A DNA stretch of 64,000 nt from Anaeramoeba flamelloides. Its lineage: Eukaryota > Metamonada > Anaeramoebidae. Shown here piece by piece: positions 45,685 through 58,000 of this stretch. The stretch is taken from contig JANTQA010000063.1 in the NCBI GenBank assembly GCA_027625915.1, positions 4,359,501-4,423,500 on the forward strand. The letters are read 5' to 3'. Under the pieces are notes generated by a model, which did not search any database, was not told where the DNA came from, and was given only the letters and a program-made list of their open reading frames with translations. Both the position numbers and the translations under genes were made by a program. Numbering within the stretch: the first letter of the stretch is position 1; each line of letters begins with the position of its first letter.

Positions 45685-48180
45685 AGGTTTATTGAAAAAA
45701 TTTTGTTTGCTTTGATGAAGTTATTCCCAGACTCAGACAGTGTTTCGTTTGAAAAGGTAGTCTTGTTTAAAAGAAGGGTTGAGAAAATTAAGTTCTCAAT
45801 TTATTTTGTAGAACAAAAAGTTAAAAAATAAAATCTTTCCAAAGTTTTACTCTTTATTTTGATCTTTTGTGATTCTGAAAAGAATTAGGATTAAACCAGA
45901 ATAGTTAGTATTAATGTGAAGAGAGGTAGTGGTTAAATATTTCCATAATTGTACCAAAAATCAATTTTAAACATAACTTTTTTAACTAACTTCCATGATT
46001 TTAAAAGTTCAAATTTTTATCTCCTTTTTTTTTTCTTTTCTCAATACTTTATTTCTTTTTTTTTTATGACAACAATCCCATACATTTCAATAAAACAGAC
46101 AACAACGGAATTTAAAAGAAATTGCAAATTTAAAATGAATTCTGAAAAGGTAGTAAAACTAAACGTAAAAAAAAAATACTTGTGCCTAAAATAATACTTG
46201 AGATATATTTCATCCGTGTTTTCAAATAAATGCTGTCTTTCTTTGTGTATAGAAGACCTAAACATTAACCAAACAAAGAAACTGACAATAAACATTTAGT
46301 ATATATAGTATTGGTTTTTTAAGTACAATGTTCCCATTCTGGAGGGTGTTTCCTTTTGTGTTATTTTAAATTCACAAAAAAAAAAGAATTTTCAGAATGA
46401 AGAAATGGATAAAAAATAACTAAATTCAATGTCAATAAAAATTTCGCAATCAATAAAAAAAAAATATAAATGGATTTTAGAATAATAATTTTTCAAAAAA
46501 AAATGAACTTAAGGGATTTTCAAGGACAATTTTAACTTTATAAACTTTTCAGACTTATGAAGTAACTGTCAAAAATATTTAGAAGAGCTTGGGAAATTGT
46601 TATATTTTTATAACATTGAAATTGAAATTATGAAATATAAAAATCAAATTTTATCATGGATTCAATAAGTATGATAAGATTGTGATATTTATAAAATTTA
46701 CCACTTTTTTTGAAAAAGAAATTCGTTGTGGGTAAATTTAACTGAAATTATTTAACTCTTTCAATTATGTTTTTATCAACAATTCCACTGTTTCCATTTT
46801 AAAATGTAATCCATAAAGCTCTATTATTAAAATAGAAATTCTAAAAATGAATGTGTAAAATTGAAATGTTTATCTCTTTAAATAGTTCAAATTTTTGAGA
46901 AACTTTTTTCTGAATAAAACAAACTCAAAATTAAGAAAAAATTGGAAAAATTGGAAAAATTAAGAAAAATTTTAAATCTTATAATTTTAAATTTACTAAT
47001 AAGATTAAAGATTTTACTTTGAAAATTGATTTGAACGTAGATATACTATAGGAAGTGAATTCGATGTTAAATTGAAACAGAAGAACAAATGAGTCTGGAT
47101 TGTATTACAAAAAACGGATTATGGGCTTTTAGTACACTTTTTTGAATCTTTGTAAGAGAATTTTTTTTTCTTTAAAAATTTTAAAACCAATCTAAATTAA
47201 AATATAATCATTTTGCATAAAATATAGTTATCCATTATCTAATTCTCATCTTTTTTAAAAAATTTTTTTGGAACCGGACTGGTAACTAAAAATTAGATCA
47301 TTACTAATTATTTCACAAAAATGCAAACCGTTTGGAAAATTAAAGGTATAAAATCAAACCTTTATTTAAATGTTCTTAAAATAATATTTGATAATATGTT
47401 CCAAAGTATATCAGCTCCCTTGAACTTGATTACAATAACTTTTAAAAAATCAAAAAATTAAAAATTAAAAATTTGAATTATTTTTTAAAAATCCTTTTAA
47501 ATATTATGTTTAGAAAAAAATAGAAATGATATTTTTGGGTTTTAATTATAAAATACTGGACAAGAGTATGTAGAAAAAAATAAATTCAAGTAAGATAAAA
47601 TAAAAATTAAAAAATTATTTTTTTAATATTATCCCATTTGTTCTTTTTATTCGTTTTTCAATATTATGATGAGTTTAATTTGTGAATATATTTTTTTGAA
47701 TTTAATTTTTATTTTTTTATAATTTGCAATTTACATTTTTAAATTTTGTTTTGTAAATAAGAAAAGGGGGTTTTGTATATTGGTATATTTCGGAAAAGTG
47801 TATATTAATTGAAGAATTTAAATATTTTGCATTTTATTTTGACATACTTTACTATTAAAAAACAGATTTTAATTGACTTGATATTAAATATTTAAACAAT
47901 CAATTTTTTTTCATTATTTGTGTATGTAATATTATTGTATTATTTGTTTATAATTTTGACTTTTTTATCTTTTTGTATATATAATTTATTTTATGAGATT
48001 TTTTTTCTAATTTGATTTCTAATTATATAATATTTCATAAATTTTCTGATAGTGATATATTTGTTTTTGTTGGGTTTTTAATATCTTTGATTAATTATTT
48101 GATATATTAAAATTATTTTTTTTTATGTAATTTTTTTTACAATTTTTTATTTTGTTTATTAACTCAATAATCATCAAACT
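45685..48180. other. AT-rich spacer upstream of the ankyrin gene
   Basis: No gene is supported. It contains the repeat at 46810-47165 that matches the flanks of the 61.8 kb insertion. Frames at 45949-46194 and 46041-46295 overlap on opposite strands and are unrecognised. Confidence 0.55.
46810..47165 (+). repeat. Dispersed repeat without the family D insertion (candidate empty site)
   Basis: The left part (TCTATTATTAAAATAGAAAT) matches 61670-61765. The right part (AAAATTGATTTGAACGTAGA, then GAATCTTTGTAAG) matches 62430-62575. In the 61.7 kb copy the two parts are separated by a family D element. Confidence 0.65.
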
Positions 48181-48433
48181 CAAAACCTAAAGACTGATCA
48201 GTTTTATTTCCTTCCTTTATAAAGAGAATTGGATAATCAATATAAACTCTTTTTCAAATAAAAGGACACAAAAAAAATTCAAGGGTTATTCATAATTGAA
48301 TCAAATTAATTATAGTATCATTCTAAAATATAAGAAACTCTTTAACGCAAAAAAACTCGTCTGAATGTTTAAAACTCATTAAAACAAAACAATAATAATT
48401 AAAAATAAATATTTCATAAATTGATATTCCTTT

Positions 48434-48804
48434 TTATTTGAAATAAGAAATCTCGTTTTGTAAATTGTCAAGGAAAACAATTATATAATCAATAAAAATG
48501 GATGAACAAGGTGAATTGAGAAAAAGTTCTCTACATTTTATTGATAACTCTTTACACATCAAACTTTTGTTCTTTAGGATCTCATTTTCAATATAAAGTT
48601 GAAATTCATCAGGTTCTTTTGTTGGGATTGTTTTTTTCAATATTTTTTTTTTTTCTTTGTTCCATTCATCAATCCAATAATGGTCTTTCAAAATTCCTAT
48701 ATCTAACTTTAACGAAATCAAACTCAAACTGTTTCTATTTTTATACTGGCTAATAATTTCCATTTTTTTTTTCTTATCTTTTTTTTTATTATTGTTCAAT
48801 ATCC
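48434..48804 (-). CDS. Small orphan protein or terminal exon, source of the 37.4 kb duplicate
   Basis: The frame is open from an ATTTAG acceptor at 48805 to a TAA at 48434. The exon would start in phase 1. If translation instead starts at the internal ATG (48763) the product is 109 residues (MEIISQYKNRN...). It is Lys/Asn-rich at the start, then contains WIDEWNKEKKK, TIPTKEPDEFQLYIENEI and a hydrophobic C-terminal helix (SSIFIDYIIVFLDNLQNEI). I do not recognise the family. The better preservation of this copy over the 37.4 kb one suggests it is, or recently was, functional. Confidence 0.55.
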
Positions 48805-49619
48805 CTAAATAATAATAAAAAAAAAAAAAAAATGAAAAAATGAATAATTCAAATAAAAATCAAAAATAACTAATTATATTATTAGAATCCAAATTTAATT
48901 GTATTGATGATTTGATAAGGGTGCCCCTTTGCTTGAAAAAATGTTTTTTTGTGTATCTGGAGCTCTCATAAAATAATAATTTATTTAGTTCAAAAAAAAT
49001 ATTATTGATTTAATTTTGAATAAACTATGCTTATCAGAATTCTGGAAATGTACTTACTCCCTAAATTAATTTGAAAATCTCTAAATACCACCATAATATC
49101 AGACGATTTACCTAATACCCTACTTGATAAAGTTTGTTATATTTACAGATAACTTTTCTGAACTCACCAGAAGTTAAACCCACTGCAAGTCAATTGCGTA
49201 AAAGAAGAAGCTAAATTGGCACAACAATTTCTCTTCCAGAATACTTTACCAAATTAGAACCACAATTTGATTTTTTTTCTTCATATCTACTTTATTATGA
49301 TTTTAAAAAAAAACTAAATAAAGCAATTCTTTTTTTAAAAAGAGAAAAAAAAGAGAAAAAAAAGGAAACTCAAAAAAAGTAAATTGAAAAAGAATAAAAA
49401 AAATGTTTATTTAAAAATATTTGAAAATTGTTAAAATAAGTTATGGGAATTTAATAATAAGAAAAAAGAAGAGAATAGAAGTTAGAAAAGGAAAAAGAAA
49501 ATGAAAATAAAATAAAAAAAGAAAAAAAGAAAAGAAAATATACTTTAATTATAGTTAAAATAGAATTTTCTTTATAATCTGAAGTTTGTAATAACTTTAT
49601 TCAATTTTTTACCGCATTT
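48805..49619. other. Spacer, including the upstream part of the duplicated segment
   Basis: The first 130 bp or so belong to the duplication with 37.4-37.55 kb. The rest is AT-rich with purine-rich tracts near 49330-49550, and holds no gene I can support. Confidence 0.5.
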
Positions 49620-52600
49620 TTATTTTTTTTTGACATAATTTATTGGTACAAAGCCTTCTTCATTATTTTTATTTCTTCCTGTGAACCATCCGTCATGCAA
49701 ATTAACAACTGTGAGTATTTCCCCTTCCATAACAATTAATTCACCATCGCCACCTTCATTGAATTCATATATAGCTTCAACTTTGTCTCCAATTTCAAAC
49801 AAATTTTCTTCTTCTTCTTCTTGTGTTTCATTACCAATAGCTAAATAAGTAGAAGGAATTATACCGATTTTATCTCCTAACTGTGCTTGCCACCAACCTG
49901 ATTCATCTTTTTCAAGAATGATTAAATAATCGCCCTCATTAAAAGATATTTCTCCTTCTTCATTTTTTTCATAAGAATAAAGTGCTTTATATTTTTCGTA
50001 TTGTGTATTCTCATTCACTTTATTGGATTGTTGGGTTTCAATGTTTTCTTTAACTTTCACGTCTTCCTTTTTTTGTTGGTTTTGAACATTTTTTTTTGTC
50101 ATTTTTTCTGTTTTTGAAACAGTGTTTTGCTGTTCGTTTGATTTATTTGGTGTCGAAAAAGTATTTTGATCTTTATTTTTTTTTAGTCCAGTTTTTTTTC
50201 TCATTCTTGAAAATAAATTTAATTTTTTATTACTTGAGTCAATTGTACCGGTGGTTTGTTCTTCATCCTGATTTGATTGTTTTTTTTTTTAATTTTTTTT
50301 TTTTTTTTTTAATATTAATTATTTGGAATACAAAATAAAAATATTAATTATAGATGTTAATTTATTTTTTTGTTGGAATCATTCAAAATAATTTTTTTTG
50401 ATGGTTATTAAATCATTTATAATTAGATGAAAAAGATCCATTAAAAATTTTTATTATTTTCAAAGATTTTACAAAAAAAAAATAGTTAAGGGTGGGGATT
50501 CCAATTGAATTCGTAATCTACAACATAAATGCCAACTATTTTTGTTGATTTGATTGTTTTTTTTTTTAATTTTTTTTTTCAATAAAATTATGTTTTTTTG
50601 GTTTTTCTTTTTTGTTATTATTTTTTGTTCTGCTTTAAAAATACACCAAAGAAGACATTTCTTACATTAGTTTTTTTATTTCATGAAGTAATTATAGTGG
50701 TCAAAAATACCTGTTTCCAGAGCATAAAAATTGTCCAGAATCCTGAAAAAATTATTTCAAAAAAAATTATACATTTAGTTATTTTTATCTTTTTAATAAC
50801 TTCACTTATATTAAATACTACGTTTGCAATTGAAATTCAAAGTATTATGTGTTTTTATCATGGTTTGGTGGTTAGTAATTCTCTCAAATATTTCTTCGGT
50901 AAGATCTAAGAACGAAAAAATAAAATATTTTTACTAAATTTGTCTGTCCTCGTTTTGGTGATATCTCAAAATGAAAAACAAGGTTGCAAAAAAACAACTT
51001 TTTGAGAAAAGTTCTTCTTAGGTAAAAAGTGATAAACCTTGATATATTGATGAGAAGTTTCTATTATTTATTTTTGATATGTGAGTTAAGTTAAGAGGAT
51101 TTGCCATTTTGATCTAAGAAGGTCAAAATTGAGAAAAATGGCAAAAATTTTGGAATTATTCTTTGTTATTTTTTGGGTAAGTTAATAGAATTTACAAAAA
51201 GACTGAAGAATTCTTTTGTATTGAATAGAATTCACCAAAATCCTCATTTACTAAAAAAGAAAGATCATTTTTTCTCAATTTTTCTTGATACTAATTTTTT
51301 TTAAAAAAAAAAAAAAACTTGACTAATTTTTCAAATTGAATTTTCGTTTAAGATCCTTTCAGACAAAACTCCATAAAACCTTTCCCATATAAACGAAACT
51401 CGATTCGTATTCTAACAAACAATTATATTGTGAAGGAAATAATACAACAAAAAAATTACTTTGGAAATTAACTAATTGCTTTGTGTATTCTGTGATCAAA
51501 GATTCTGTTAAAAATATCAAAGATGGTAAATATCATCCTGAAAAGCGTTTTTGGAAACTTCAATTTTGGAAAAAAACAAAAAGAACCAAAGGGACCAACA
51601 AAAAAAAACAAAGAGAAAGCCACAACTCCCTTGTAAGAATTGTTTTTATTATGATCTGAGAAGACAATTAGAACAATTCAAGTAATTCAATGGTCAAAAC
51701 TCATTGAAAATGCGATCTTCTAAAGTTAGAGTTGTTAATTGAGAATGTTTGAATTGATCGTTTTTTTTTAGGCAAGAAAATCTTGATTATTTTTCTTTTT
51801 CATTTTCACGTTTCTTAATAAAGTGTGTTCAAGTTTAGGTATCTAAAAATTTCTTATGAATTTTTCATTGAAAAATACAAAGAAAATGATTTTTTGATTC
51901 CTAATTCGAGAATATTTCGATTGGTCTGACTTTACAATTTAAATGAGATTGGATCAAAAGTGTCTTGAGACAAACAGGTAAATTGCCAAAGTAGTTCTTA
52001 AACATTATTGGTTAATAAGAGATCTTTGATCAATCATTCTTTTTAAAGATATTTTACAATTTAAGTTGGAAAATCCAATTTTCTAGGTTCTATTAATATT
52101 TTTTTTAAATTTAATAGTAAAAAATAAGAAAAATTTTTTTCTTTGCACAGTTAAGAGGTCATTTTATTATCTTTTAAAAGTATTTTAAATTTAATAAATA
52201 TCTTATAAATGCTGAATCAATTATCTGGACAATTAAGGAATTATTTATTTTTTTAAATTGAAAAAAATATTTTTTTTTTGATTTTTCGTTAGGTTTTTTT
52301 TAATTTTTGAAATAAACTGAAAATTTTAAGAAATTTTCTGTTTATTCCAAAAAGTAAAAAAAACGTCGTTAGGTTTTCCAGAATTTAAAAGAATAAAGTA
52401 AAATCGATTTGATTTTACTTTATTCTTTTTAATTCTGGAAAGCCTAGTCACTTGACGGAGACTTTCATTAGGTTTTTTTTAATTTTCTGTTTATTTGGAA
52501 AATCAGTAGATTTTCGTTAGTTTTCTATTTATTTGGAAAATCAATTTATTTAACAAATAAAACAGAAAACCCATGCACTTGACAGCACTCTACGGACACT

Positions 52601-55090
52601 TCAGTTATTTATTATCCGGATTTTAAAGAATATAGTAAAAGTGGTAGATTTTATTCGATTCTTTTGAATATTGGAAAACCTAGTACACAAAATATTTATC
52701 ATTAGCAATTTTTTTCAATGTTTCAGTTTTATAAGATAAATACAGTATTTTCCAAACTGTTAGTTATTATATATTCAAGTAAATATCTAAACGTTTAATT
52801 AAACAAAAATTCATTTCCCCATCCATTTAAAAATTTTTATACCCCCAAAAAATAGCTTTTTTTCTCGATTAGAGACTTTTCAAAATCTTAGTACTCTATA
52901 TTATCACAATAAAACACATAAGCTTCAAAGAATTTGAAGCTCAAGAATGTTGATTATATTGTGAATAATTTTATTTATAGGGATGAAATTCTAATTAAAG
53001 TATTAGTTTTATCTAACTCTGAATTTTCAATTTTATTTTTTTCATATTGATGTTTATCTAATGGAAAATAAAAATAAATCTGGAAGCAAAAATGTAAAAA
53101 AGAAAATAACTGTTTGGGAAAAAAAGTGTGAACTTTTACTTTTCATTTTGTGAAAAGAATACAATTTGGGGAAAAAAAGTTGAAACAAGAAAAAAAGACC
53201 AATATGATTTTTATTTGGAAATCTGACTTAATGAAAATGAAAAGTGAAGATCAATTAGTAAAAGAAAAAATCAATGATTAAAGACAAAATGGAGGATTAA
53301 ACATAATCATCTAATTTTTCTAATACCATCTTTTTGAAAAAAGTCTTTCTTTGACTGATCAATTATTTAAAAATTTGTTGAAAAAATTGACTATTTTTGA
53401 GATCTCCAAAATCAAAATAACTAATTAGATTTCGCTAGGAAAAAAGATCTAAATTGTGGTTGTTGGCTTGACTGAAAATAATCTAATGAATTCTTCTTTC
53501 AAGTTAATTTATTTTTTCTTTTAAATGATTTTGACTTTTCATTTTCAGGTTTCTGTGATTTCTGTGATTTCTGTGATTTATGTGATTCTATTAATGTTTT
53601 CAATTAAAAAATCGTGTTGAACTTTTTTTCACAAATGATAAAAGTTGTTTTGAACAAGCGTGAAAAAAAATGTCTCTGTTACTGCTTTGAAAATAGTGTT
53701 ACCTAATTTTGTTAGCTGTTTTTCCTGAAACATTTGAATTCTTTTTCCTTAGCTTATTGTTCAAAAGGTTGATTAGAAAAATAAAAAAGTAAAAATTAAA
53801 ACAAGTTTCATACATTTGGATTATAAGTTAGCAATTCGGGAACAACAAGCAAAGGAACTTTTGATTCATTTTCTTTGACAAAGTTTGAGATGACAACGTC
53901 TTCATTTATTTCATTTAAAGTTTTTGTAAGAACTAAATAGGCTTGGTCTGAAGAAATCTGTGCTAAATTTTGTAAAAATTTGATCATAACCTCTTTGAAA
54001 TACAGAATTCTTTCTTTTTCTAGCTTTTCAATTTTAACTAACCTTGACTTGACTGCATTTTGGTACCGTACTTTTTCATCGTTTAGTGCCTGAAGGGATA
54101 TTTTGTACTCATCAAAAACCAAGATTACTTCCTTTTTTAATGATCTTCTTTTTGTGTAGCACTATATAAAAAGTGAATAGTTCATTGATTAATGGGTTTT
54201 GGTTTTTTTTGATTTTATTTGTTTTTTTGTTTTGGAAAAGGTGGTTAATTTATGGGTTGGGGAAAAAGAAGAAATAAGAAAAAAGAAGAAATTTTTAAAA
54301 CAAAAATCCATATTTTTTTTTTTTCTCTCTTTTTGTTCAAATCAAAAATTTGAATTCAGCCACCTTCGAAGGTGAAATTGGTTTTTTTTTTCCAATTACT
54401 GGTGAATTTGTTGTTATTTTTTTTTTTTTTTTTTTTTTTGATTTTGGAACATTGGCAAAACCAGAAGAAACAAAGACAAAAGAAAAAAAAATTATTCGAA
54501 AAGAAGAAATTTTTTGAAAGATCAATTCCACTAATCATTAAATTAAAAGCTAGTGTATTGCCAGTGCTCAAAAAATGTCTTCTTGTTAGACAAATTACCT
54601 TAAGTGTTTCTTTTTCATTTGCTTCAGGTTTTGTAGTGATAATCCTTTCCCATTCTGTTGTAACAATCTCAAAGTCATGGCCTTTTTTGAAATATTTTTT
54701 TTTTAAATTGATATATCTTTCAGAGCACTTGTTAACAACCTTTTGATCTCTTTTCCATTCCGATATTAATTCGTTACGGGTTGTATCATAGGCCTCCATT
54801 TTTTCAACAACACTCTTTAATAAATCGAGCGTTAGCTTTGAGAGATGCTTATGATGATGGGAGCCGCCCTGTAAAAGTGATTTCATCCCTGACCATGCCT
54901 TTCTTAATGCTCCTGATCCGGCGACATTTTTCTCTTGTTGAATGGAGATCTTGGACATGTTCTTTCCATATTTGTTCTCTACTTCTTCAAACTGAGACAG
55001 GAAATTCTTTACTTCTTTGAAAAATAAAAAACCATTTAAAAGTTGTTTTTCTACTAAATCGAGTTGATCCCACAGGAGTGGATAAGCCAT
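49620..55090 (-). CDS. F-BAR protein with two C-terminal SH3 domains (Bzz1/FCHSD-like)
   Basis: The three-exon model is 54599-55090, 53814-54161 and 49620-50267, all joined in phase 0. It gives 495 residues. Exons 1 and 2 form an F-BAR domain (1-280): LLWDQLDLVEKQLLNGFLFF matches the FWDQFDLLEKHTQNGIDF start, then SISIQQEK-like core helices, and KLEKERILYFKEVMIKFLQNL matches the late EERIEFLKEVL helix. Exon 3 supplies a low-complexity linker and two SH3 domains: ALYSYEKNEEGEISFNEGD..GWWQAQLG..GIIPSTYL at 372-424, and AIYEFNEGGDGELIVMEGE..GWFTGR..GFVPINYV at 442-494. The ALYxY, GWW and P..Y ligand positions are kept. The family bends membranes and recruits actin regulators during endocytosis. 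The second intron (50268-53813) is 3.5 kb; if it is not real these are two genes, but phase, strand, order and the family's usual architecture support one. Confidence 0.8.
50721..50898 (+). other. Possible isolated exon with a transmembrane helix
   Basis: The stretch runs from an acceptor (TTTCCAG) to a canonical donor (GTAAGAT) and is open throughout. It encodes KIVQNPEKII, a hydrophobic helix (IIHLVIFIFLITSLI) and CFYHGLVVSNSLKYFFG. The last part vaguely resembles the Cys-xxx-Gly third-helix start of cAMP-receptor/secretin-type receptors. No partner exons are visible and it lies inside the F-BAR intron on the other strand. It may be chance or a gene remnant. Confidence 0.22.
52265..52690. 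repeat. Palindromic mosaic repeat, family C, copy 5
   Basis: Contains AATTTTTGAAATAAACTGAA with its partner TTCTGTTTATTCCAAAAAGT, and TTCCAGAATTTAAAAGAAT with ATTCTTTTTAATTCTGGAA. The border words are CACTTGACGGAGACTTTC and CACTTGACAGCACTCTACGG. It lies in the F-BAR intron. Confidence 0.6.
53115..53640 (-). mobile_element. Long-TIR non-autonomous element, family D, copy 2
   Basis: The left end has GGGAAAAAAAGTGTGAACTT and GAAAATGAAAAGTGAAGATC; the right end has GACTTTTCATTTTCAGG, CAATTAAAAAATCGTGTTGA and ACTTTTTTTCAC. The interior ATTGACTATTTTTGAGATCT is shared with copies 1 and 4. A 9 bp tandem repeat (53551-53586) expands the right arm. It sits in the F-BAR intron. Confidence 0.75.
53551..53586. 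repeat. 9 bp tandem repeat, four units
   Basis: TTCTGTGAT occurs three times, followed by TTATGTGAT. Confidence 0.9.
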
Positions 55091-58000
55091 TTAGATATTT
55101 TACAAATTGAAAATTTATTAAAAAAAATGAAAACCAATTTGGAAACTTTTTAAAATTTATTTTTCCTATTTTAAGGGAGATTTAACCATCAGACAATTCT
55201 CGGATATAATATTATATTTATAGACCCAGTGATATGATTTCAATGATCTTTGTTAGAACTCTCTAATAATAGAAATCGGTTTAAGTTAATTTAGTATGGA
55301 AACAAACAGTTTGAGGGCAAAAACAAGACTATTAGCCTCCAACAATATAGATCAAATTTAATTAATTTTTTTTTAGGTTGAGATATTGGAATATATTAAG
55401 ATTGGTGTCCTTTTTATCATCAGTTTTAAACCAAAATCGTGGTTAGACCTTGAATTAAGGTAAATGTTTTGAAAATAGTAATTGTTTTTTTTTTTTGCAA
55501 AAGTAGGTTTTTTATATATTATTTTTTTGTTAGTATTAAGTTTTTTGTACAACATTTCTTTTCTCTAACAACTCTGTTTTTTGTACAATACATTGCATCT
55601 GATGGGGGGGGGGGGAGATTATTATGTATTGTTGGTTTTTAAATGTAAGGCTCTAGTGTATTATTTTGATTTTATTTCCAACAAAAAAAAAATAAAAATA
55701 GATATTCATATGAATAAATATTAGTATAAAATTTATTACTTGAAAAGAAATATAAAAGAGTTTGTTCAAAAAAAAACCAAAATAATACTAAAAAAGAAAA
55801 ATACTAATAATAATAAAAATTTTTATTATAGACAACCTTGATCAAAAGTTTATTAATATAAGTAATGTTGTTCTTATAATGAGATTTGTTAATATTATTT
55901 AATTGTTATTTTATAATAAAAAATGTGTCTTACAAATATATTAATTTTAATATTGGAATTAAAATTTAAATTTTAACATTTAATTTTATTGATAAGAAGA
56001 TTCAACTATTTACTGTTAAAATTTTGAATTAGATTTGAAATCTGCACATATAATCAAACTTTGATAAGATTTTTAGTAATTTTAGTTGGCCATACAACTT
56101 TCTCCTAAAAACTAAATAAACAATCATTTTTAAAATTTTTCCAAAAAAAAAAAAAAAAAAATTGAAATTGATTTTTAAAAAGAAAATTACAAATAGAGAT
56201 ATATTAAAAGAAAAGGTTTAGTGATTATTATTTTGCTTTTAAAAAAATATGATCTTAGTACAAAATTAGGTATATTAGTATTAAAAAATAAAGTAGGAAT
56301 TTGAATTAAAATGGTTTTTTATCATTAAGGAAAATTTTCTCTTATGTAATATAATTACTGATTCAATTTTTTTATTATCATTTTTTACAAATGATTAAAT
56401 ATTAATAATAATTTTTTTTTTTTTTTTTTTTGGAGGTGGAGGATTTGGAAGAAAATATTATAAATATGGTAAAAGAAAATCACTACTTGCGAGAAAAAAA
56501 TGATAAATATTTCAATAATACTAATTAGAACAAAAAAATAAATGTGAATATTTTACCAGTTGTCATAATCTAAACTATTATAAAGATATGTGTTTAAAAT
56601 AATAATAATGATAATACAGAATATAGAAAGATTAATTTAATTCCATTTTTTCAACTATATGATAATAAAAAGAATTATAAATTAATTATATTTTAATCAC
56701 CGCCTATGGAGTTTTTCTTACTTATACTATTTTTACTAGTTTTTAATATTTCTCAAGAAAATATTAAAAATCTTGGAATATAAAACTAAAAATTTTCATT
56801 AAATGGTAGATTTATTGAAAAGTTATCTTATGTGTAAATAGACAATGTTTCCGAATTTATTTAGATCAGCTATAGTTTTTGTTTGATAATTGGGAAAATA
56901 GTTGAATATGGAACAATTAAATAGACAAAAAATACAAAGAAATAAAATGAAAAAAAAATAATAATAATGGAACTAAAACAAGTGAATGTTTCCTTTCAGA
57001 AATGAATCAATGTATAAAATTAAATGGTTAATAGACAATTTCCTTTTGTTGTTTTATTCATTTTATTTTCTATTCTTTTTCAAATTATTTTTATGGTTTG
57101 ATAGAACTTTTTTTATTTTTTTGAAAGTCAAATTCAATACAATCTACTAATCCATATACAACATTTTAATCACTTTCTATTTTTTTTTCTTTTTCTATTC
57201 AAATTACCATCAAAAAGTCTTGAAAGTATTGTTAAGGATTTATTGATTCTTGTTGTGAATTCATTTCATCCTTAAATTACTACTTCTAAAACCCAAAAAA
57301 AAAAAAAAAAAAGTTTTTATTCATGCTATAACGAAAGAAGAACAATACAATTAAGGGACACTAACTATAAAAAAAATCTATTTGTAGAATTTAAGGGTTA
57401 TCTAAAAAAATGGCAATTTATGAGGGAAATCAGTTCGAAAATATAGTAGACATATGATCATTATCTCTTGGGATCCAGAAGAACTATTAATTTGCTATTT
57501 TTTAGAAATTTTGCTGCAAACCCTAATCATATTATTCATTATAAGTTAATAATATAGTCCAAAACCAAATCCCACCCATTATTGAGAACACATGATTTTA
57601 TAAAATAATTTAATTCGGGATTAAATAAGAATTTCTTTGAAAAAAAATCATTAGGTTGTCAGACAAATTATTACCCTTTTATTTTGTAAAATTCAATTTG
57701 AATCTTTTCTTTTTTTTTCTCAATATTCTCATTTTTTGAACCTATTTTCTAATAATTTCTCAGTACCAATTTTTTTATTCAGAATCTGGTGATGTAAAAA
57801 TTACAATTCATCATAATTTTGAAATTTATTATAGTTCTTCATGATCTCAAAAGATAAAGAGAATAATTCAACACGATTTACAACACCACGATTAACCTTA
57901 ATTTAACTGATTTAACTTGTGGTTCAGGAAAAAAAGTTAAAGACTGTTTTAAATTAGGAACCTTACTGAAAACGAAAAGTAAAGCCTATTAAAAGAAAAA

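Larger units (their letters stand above)
50268..53813 (-). other. 3.5 kb intron of the F-BAR/SH3 gene, repeat-rich
   Basis: The donor is GTATGA and the acceptor CAAATCAG. It contains a palindromic array (52265-52690), a family D element (53115-53640) and one exon-like stretch on the opposite strand (50721-50898). If the donor is ignored the frame ends at once in TGA (53808), which is also consistent with a shorter protein. Confidence 0.6.

Noticed and set aside
54356-54598. Continuation of the F-BAR frame beyond 54599 (poly-Phe and Lys/Asn tail)
   Set aside because: It is read-through of an intron starting GTAATT at 54598. Removing it joins two F-BAR segments in phase 0.
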